From DATDAH01 sp036525535 (lineage in GTDB: Bacteria; Actinomycetota; Acidimicrobiia; Acidimicrobiales; DATDAH01): DNA of 7,877 nt. This document shows positions 5,355 through 7,877 of this stretch, piece after piece. The number at the start of each line of letters is the position of its first letter. Position 1 is the first letter of the stretch. The position numbers and the translations under genes are program-made. The notes below the pieces were generated by a model. That model ran no database searches. It saw only the letters and a list, made by a program, of their open reading frames with translations, and had not been told where the DNA came from. The DNA is taken from positions 1-7,877 of the forward strand of contig DATDAH010000314.1 of NCBI GenBank assembly GCA_036525535.1, in the 5' to 3' direction.

Positions 5355-6644
5355 ATGACCACTCGCGCCCACGAGCGCCAAGCCGGCCAGGGTCACGGTC
5401 TCTGCATCCTGTTGGCGCTCGTTGTCCTGGCCAGCGCCGGGTTGGTGGGCGAGCCAGCCGAGGCGGGCACAACCGGCGATGCGGGCGACGGCAGCAATCG
5501 CGTCGCGGCCGCTGAAGGCTCGTCGGATTCAGTCGAGGTCGGGACCGCCGACTGGCGGCAGGTCAGTGCCGGCGGTGAGCACACGTGCGGCGTCCGCACG
5601 TCGGGACGTCTCTACTGCTGGGGCGGCGACCGCCACGGTCAACTCGGCAACGGGGGCACCAATGCCGACCAGTCCACCCCCACCGAAGTGGCCGGCGGGG
5701 CGGCCGACTGGGCGGCCGTGACCGCCGGCTTCGGCTTCACGTGCGCCCGCAAGACCACTGGCCGGCTCTACTGCTGGGGCGATGACAGCTCCGGGCAGCT
5801 CGGCGACGGTGGCTCGATTCCCGGCAGCGATCACGCCAGTCCCATCGAGGTGGCGGGCGGCGCCACCGACTGGGCGGGCGTCGACGCCGGCACCTACCAC
5901 GTCTGTGCCCGCACGACCACCGGCCGCCTGTATTGCTGGGGCGATGACAGCTACCACCAGCTCGGCGACGGGAGCACGGACATCCCGCGGTCCGTCCCCA
6001 CGGCGGTGGCGGGCGGCGCCACCAACTGGGCCAACGTGTCCGCCGGCAGCTGGCACACGTGCGCCCGCCGAACCACCGGCCGGCTCTACTGCTGGGGTGC
6101 CAACTTCACCGGGCAGCTCGGCAACGGCAGTCAGACCGGCGCCGACCGGGCCGTTCCCACCGAGGTGGCGGGAAACGCGTCCAACTGGGCCGCCGTGACC
6201 ACCGGTGGCTGGTACACGTGCGCCCGCAAGAGGAGCGGTCGCCTGTTCTGCTGGGGAACCGGCGGCGCCGGTCAACTCGGCAACGGGGGCACGAACACCT
6301 ACGTGTCCATCCCCATCGAGGTCGCTGGCGGCTCCACCGACTGGGCCACCGTGACCACCGGCTACCGCCACACCTGCGCCCGCAGGACCTCCGGTCGGCT
6401 CTTCTGCTGGGGCCACGACGGCAATGGGCAGCTGGGCAACGGAGGCACGGCCACCAACGTGTCCGTCCCTGTGGAGGTGGCCGGTGGCGCCACGAACTGG
6501 GCGACGCTCACCGCCGGCGACGGCCACACCTGCGCCCGTCGGACCTCCGGTCGGCTCTTCTGCTGGGGGCGCGACGGCCAGAGTCAGCTCGGCGATGGCG
6601 GCACCGACAGCCCCCGGTCTACCCCGACCGAGGTCGCCGCCTGA
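5355..6644 (+). CDS. Secreted RCC1-repeat seven-bladed beta-propeller protein
   Basis: This protein of 429 residues has a signal peptide followed by seven RCC1 repeats. Basic residues are followed by a hydrophobic stretch (about 16-31) and a signal peptidase I site, AEA|G, after residue 37; no lipobox is seen. A low-complexity linker (38-62) follows. The blades, marked by their conserved tryptophan at W67, W119, W173, W225, W278, W330 and W382, are 52-54 residues long and share DW..V.AG...TCA...(T/S)GRL(Y/F)CWG...QLG.G....P.EVAGG. Seven repeats are enough for one closed propeller. Every blade has two cysteines exactly ten residues apart (C78/C88 through C393/C403), which suggests one disulfide per blade outside the cell. 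There is no sortase signal or C-terminal membrane anchor. RCC1 propellers bind proteins or ligands, and no enzymatic role is implied. ATG 5355 has AGGG only three bases upstream; in-frame GTG codons at 5322 and 5331 are alternatives. Relation to the catabolic neighbours is unclear. Confidence 0.9.
   Translation: MTTRAHERQAGQGHGLCILLALVVLASAGLVGEPAEAGTTGDAGDGSNRVAAAEGSSDSVEVGTADWRQVSAGGEHTCGVRTSGRLYCWGGDRHGQLGNGGTNADQSTPTEVAGGAADWAAVTAGFGFTCARKTTGRLYCWGDDSSGQLGDGGSIPGSDHASPIEVAGGATDWAGVDAGTYHVCARTTTGRLYCWGDDSYHQLGDGSTDIPRSVPTAVAGGATNWANVSAGSWHTCARRTTGRLYCWGANFTGQLGNGSQTGADRAVPTEVAGNASNWAAVTTGGWYTCARKRSGRLFCWGTGGAGQLGNGGTNTYVSIPIEVAGGSTDWATVTTGYRHTCARRTSGRLFCWGHDGNGQLGNGGTATNVSVPVEVAGGATNWATLTAGDGHTCARRTSGRLFCWGRDGQSQLGDGGTDSPRSTPTEVAA
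5547..6641 (+). repeat. Seven in-frame tandem RCC1 repeats, about 156-162 bp each
   Basis: Units begin at 5547, 5703, 5865, 6021, 6180, 6336 and 6492, with lengths 156, 162, 156, 159, 156, 156 and a final 150 bases. All length changes are multiples of three and fall in the loop after QLG. The last two units are the most alike: 6385-6412 and 6541-6568 are identical over 28 bases, and the 16 bases at 6367-6382 match 6523-6538, with only two differing bases in between. Units 1-4 encode LYCWG and units 5-7 LFCWG, which suggests two duplication groups. Confidence 0.9.
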
Positions 6645-6665
6645 CCCGGATACGCCTGGTGTCAG
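6641..6665. terminator. Hairpin holding the RCC1 and monooxygenase stop codons
   Basis: CTGAC (6641-6645) pairs with GTCAG (6661-6665). After one bulged base the stem continues as CC/GG, a G-U wobble and a G-C pair, closing on a 6-base loop (6650-6655). It spans the whole 17-base gap and contains both convergent stop codons (6642-6644 and 6662-6664). It probably serves as a two-way terminator, although no T-tract follows on either strand. Confidence 0.45.
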
Positions 6666-7877
6666 GGGGGGTATGGCTGCTCCAACAGGGAAACGCCGCG
6701 CTGGAGCTCGGCGAGGGCGAAGCCGGCCGTGCGGCGGTAGCCGTCGGTCACCTCGAGGATCTCCTCCGGCGAGATGACGTCGGCGATGTCGGCGAAGCCG
6801 TCGGGCGCCCGCTGTTCCACGAGTTGCATCGGCAGCTCCGGGCCGAAGCCCCGATTCGCCTGCACGATCGCCGCCGTGACCGGACGGCGGGCTGCCTCGT
6901 AGCGGGCCAAGGCCTCGTCGACGTCGTCGGGGTGGCGGCGGACGCAGCCGGCCAGCACCCGGGCATCGAGGATCGCCTGGGACGCCCCGTTCGAGCCGAT
7001 CGGGTACATCGGGTGAGCGGCGTCGCCGAGCAACGTGGTGCGCCCGAACGTCCACTGCGGGACCGGATCCCGGTCGACCATCGGGAACAGGAACGTCTCC
7101 GACGCCGCCCGGATGACGGACGGCGCGTCCAACCAGCCGAACGTCCAGTCCTCGAACTCGGGCAGGAAGTCCTCCAGGGACCCGGCCCGGTTCCAGCTCT
7201 CGGCCCGGCCCAGCTCCGAGCCCGGCCGGCGGAGCTCGGCGATGAAGTTGAGGGCCTGGCGGCCGTCGGGCAGGTCGGCGATGGGGTAGGCCACGAACTT
7301 CTGGTCCGGGTGGCCGGCCCACACCATCGTCCGCCCGTCGAGCAGCGGCTCCACCTCGGCGATGCCCCGCCAGAGCAGGGAGCCGTTCCACAGCGGCGGG
7401 CCCTCGTCCGGGTAGCGCTGGGCGCGCAGCACGCTGTGGATGCCCTCCGCGGCGACGAGGACATCGGCCTCGGCCCGCGCGCCACCGTCGAAGCGGGCGA
7501 CCGGCCGGGCCCCCCGCTCGTCGACCTCGACCAGGCGGTGCCCGAGGTGGAGGTGGTCCGTGCCGAGCCGGTCGACGAGCGCGTCCAGCAGCACCTCCTG
7601 GAGGACGCCGCGGTGGACGGAGAGCTGCGGCCACGGATAGCCGGCGGCGGCGCCGCGCGGTTCCCGCCAGATCTCCTGGCCCCGCCGCGTGCAGTACACG
7701 AGCAGCTCCGGCGCGATCGACCGGACGCGGAGCTGGTCGAGCAGGCCGAGGGTGTCGAGCTCGCGCACGGCGTGGGGCAGCAGGTTGATCCCGACCCCCA
7801 GGGCGCGCAACTCGCCCACCGCCTCGAACACGTCGACCTCGACCCCGATCTCGTGCAGGCTCAGGGCGGCGGCGGCC
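6662..7877 (-). CDS. FAD-dependent monooxygenase (PhzS-like), N-terminus beyond window
   Basis: This is a group A flavoprotein monooxygenase (PF01494 type), cut by the right edge; 404 residues are visible. The frame continues to position 7876, reading AAAALSLHEIGVEVDVFEA, the helix and second strand after the GxGxxG dinucleotide motif, which is itself outside the window. The stretch GVGINLLPHAVRELDTLGL followed by PWPQLSVHRGVLQEVLLDAL resembles the PhzS (phenazine carboxylate monooxygenase) and salicylate-hydroxylase-like group. The GD motif TTLLGDAAHPMYPIGSNGA is intact (visible residues 280-298). The DG motif reads AAEGIHSVLR, with Glu for the usual Asp. Such enzymes use NAD(P)H and O2 to hydroxylate an aromatic ring. 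The gene is convergent with the RCC1 gene, 17 bases apart, and both stop codons lie in one hairpin. The family is secure; the substrate is unknown. Confidence 0.92.
   Translation of the reverse strand, partial: AAAALSLHEIGVEVDVFEAVGELRALGVGINLLPHAVRELDTLGLLDQLRVRSIAPELLVYCTRRGQEIWREPRGAAAGYPWPQLSVHRGVLQEVLLDALVDRLGTDHLHLGHRLVEVDERGARPVARFDGGARAEADVLVAAEGIHSVLRAQRYPDEGPPLWNGSLLWRGIAEVEPLLDGRTMVWAGHPDQKFVAYPIADLPDGRQALNFIAELRRPGSELGRAESWNRAGSLEDFLPEFEDWTFGWLDAPSVIRAASETFLFPMVDRDPVPQWTFGRTTLLGDAAHPMYPIGSNGASQAILDARVLAGCVRRHPDDVDEALARYEAARRPVTAAIVQANRGFGPELPMQLVEQRAPDGFADIADVISPEEILEVTDGYRRTAGFALAELQRGVSLLEQPYPP

Noticed and set aside
5547..6641. CRISPR array or non-coding satellite
   Set aside because: The repeats are long, diverged, in frame and encode conserved RCC1 blades, without constant short repeats and unique spacers.
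5529..7634. A 701-codon minus-strand frame opposite the RCC1 gene, with repeated AELxxAVxAPAxE units
   Set aside because: Its repeats are simply the antisense reading of the RCC1 repeats, and it also overlaps the monooxygenase gene in another frame.

Overview
The window is very GC-rich and tightly packed. Almost every codon ends in G or C, long open frames appear by chance on the opposite strands, and the gene families are typical of Actinomycetota. Gene content and the TANNNT-type -10 boxes lying almost on start codons suggest an actinobacterium, perhaps Acidimicrobiia or a mycobacterial relative. That placement is an inference; there is no rRNA or marker gene here.

Layout, left to right: an Amidohydrolase_2 family metal hydrolase/decarboxylase (minus, about 28-1206); a divergent APH/CHK-type phosphotransferase (plus, 1217-2278); a two-gene minus-strand operon read from the right, made of a second Amidohydrolase_2 protein (3146-4423) and an SMP-30/gluconolactonase-like protein (2286-3134); a double-hotdog acyl-CoA thioesterase-like protein divergent from that operon (plus, 4463-5248); a secreted seven-bladed RCC1-repeat beta-propeller (plus, 5355-6644); and a PhzS-like FAD-dependent monooxygenase (minus, 6662 to beyond the right edge, lacking its N-terminus). 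No stretch over 300 bases lacks a gene; the longest gap is 106 bases (5249-5354). I found no RNA gene, mobile element or CRISPR array.

Together, two Amidohydrolase_2 proteins, a lactonase-type propeller, an acyl-CoA thioesterase and a flavin monooxygenase look like part of a catabolic neighbourhood, possibly for an aromatic, lactone or CoA-linked carbon source. The substrate cannot be read from the sequence. The RCC1 protein is exported and has no obvious link to catabolism.

The less ordinary signals are in the junctions. Six of the seven stop codons lie inside perfect or near-perfect inverted repeats, mostly of the form CTGAC...GTCAG, and the seventh lies in an imperfect one. Both divergent pairs are separated by almost nothing (10 and 39 bases). 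The thioesterase has a -10-like box placed as for a leaderless transcript, and a GGGTC triplet lies in the same gap. I do not see a clearly new defence or mobile system in this window.
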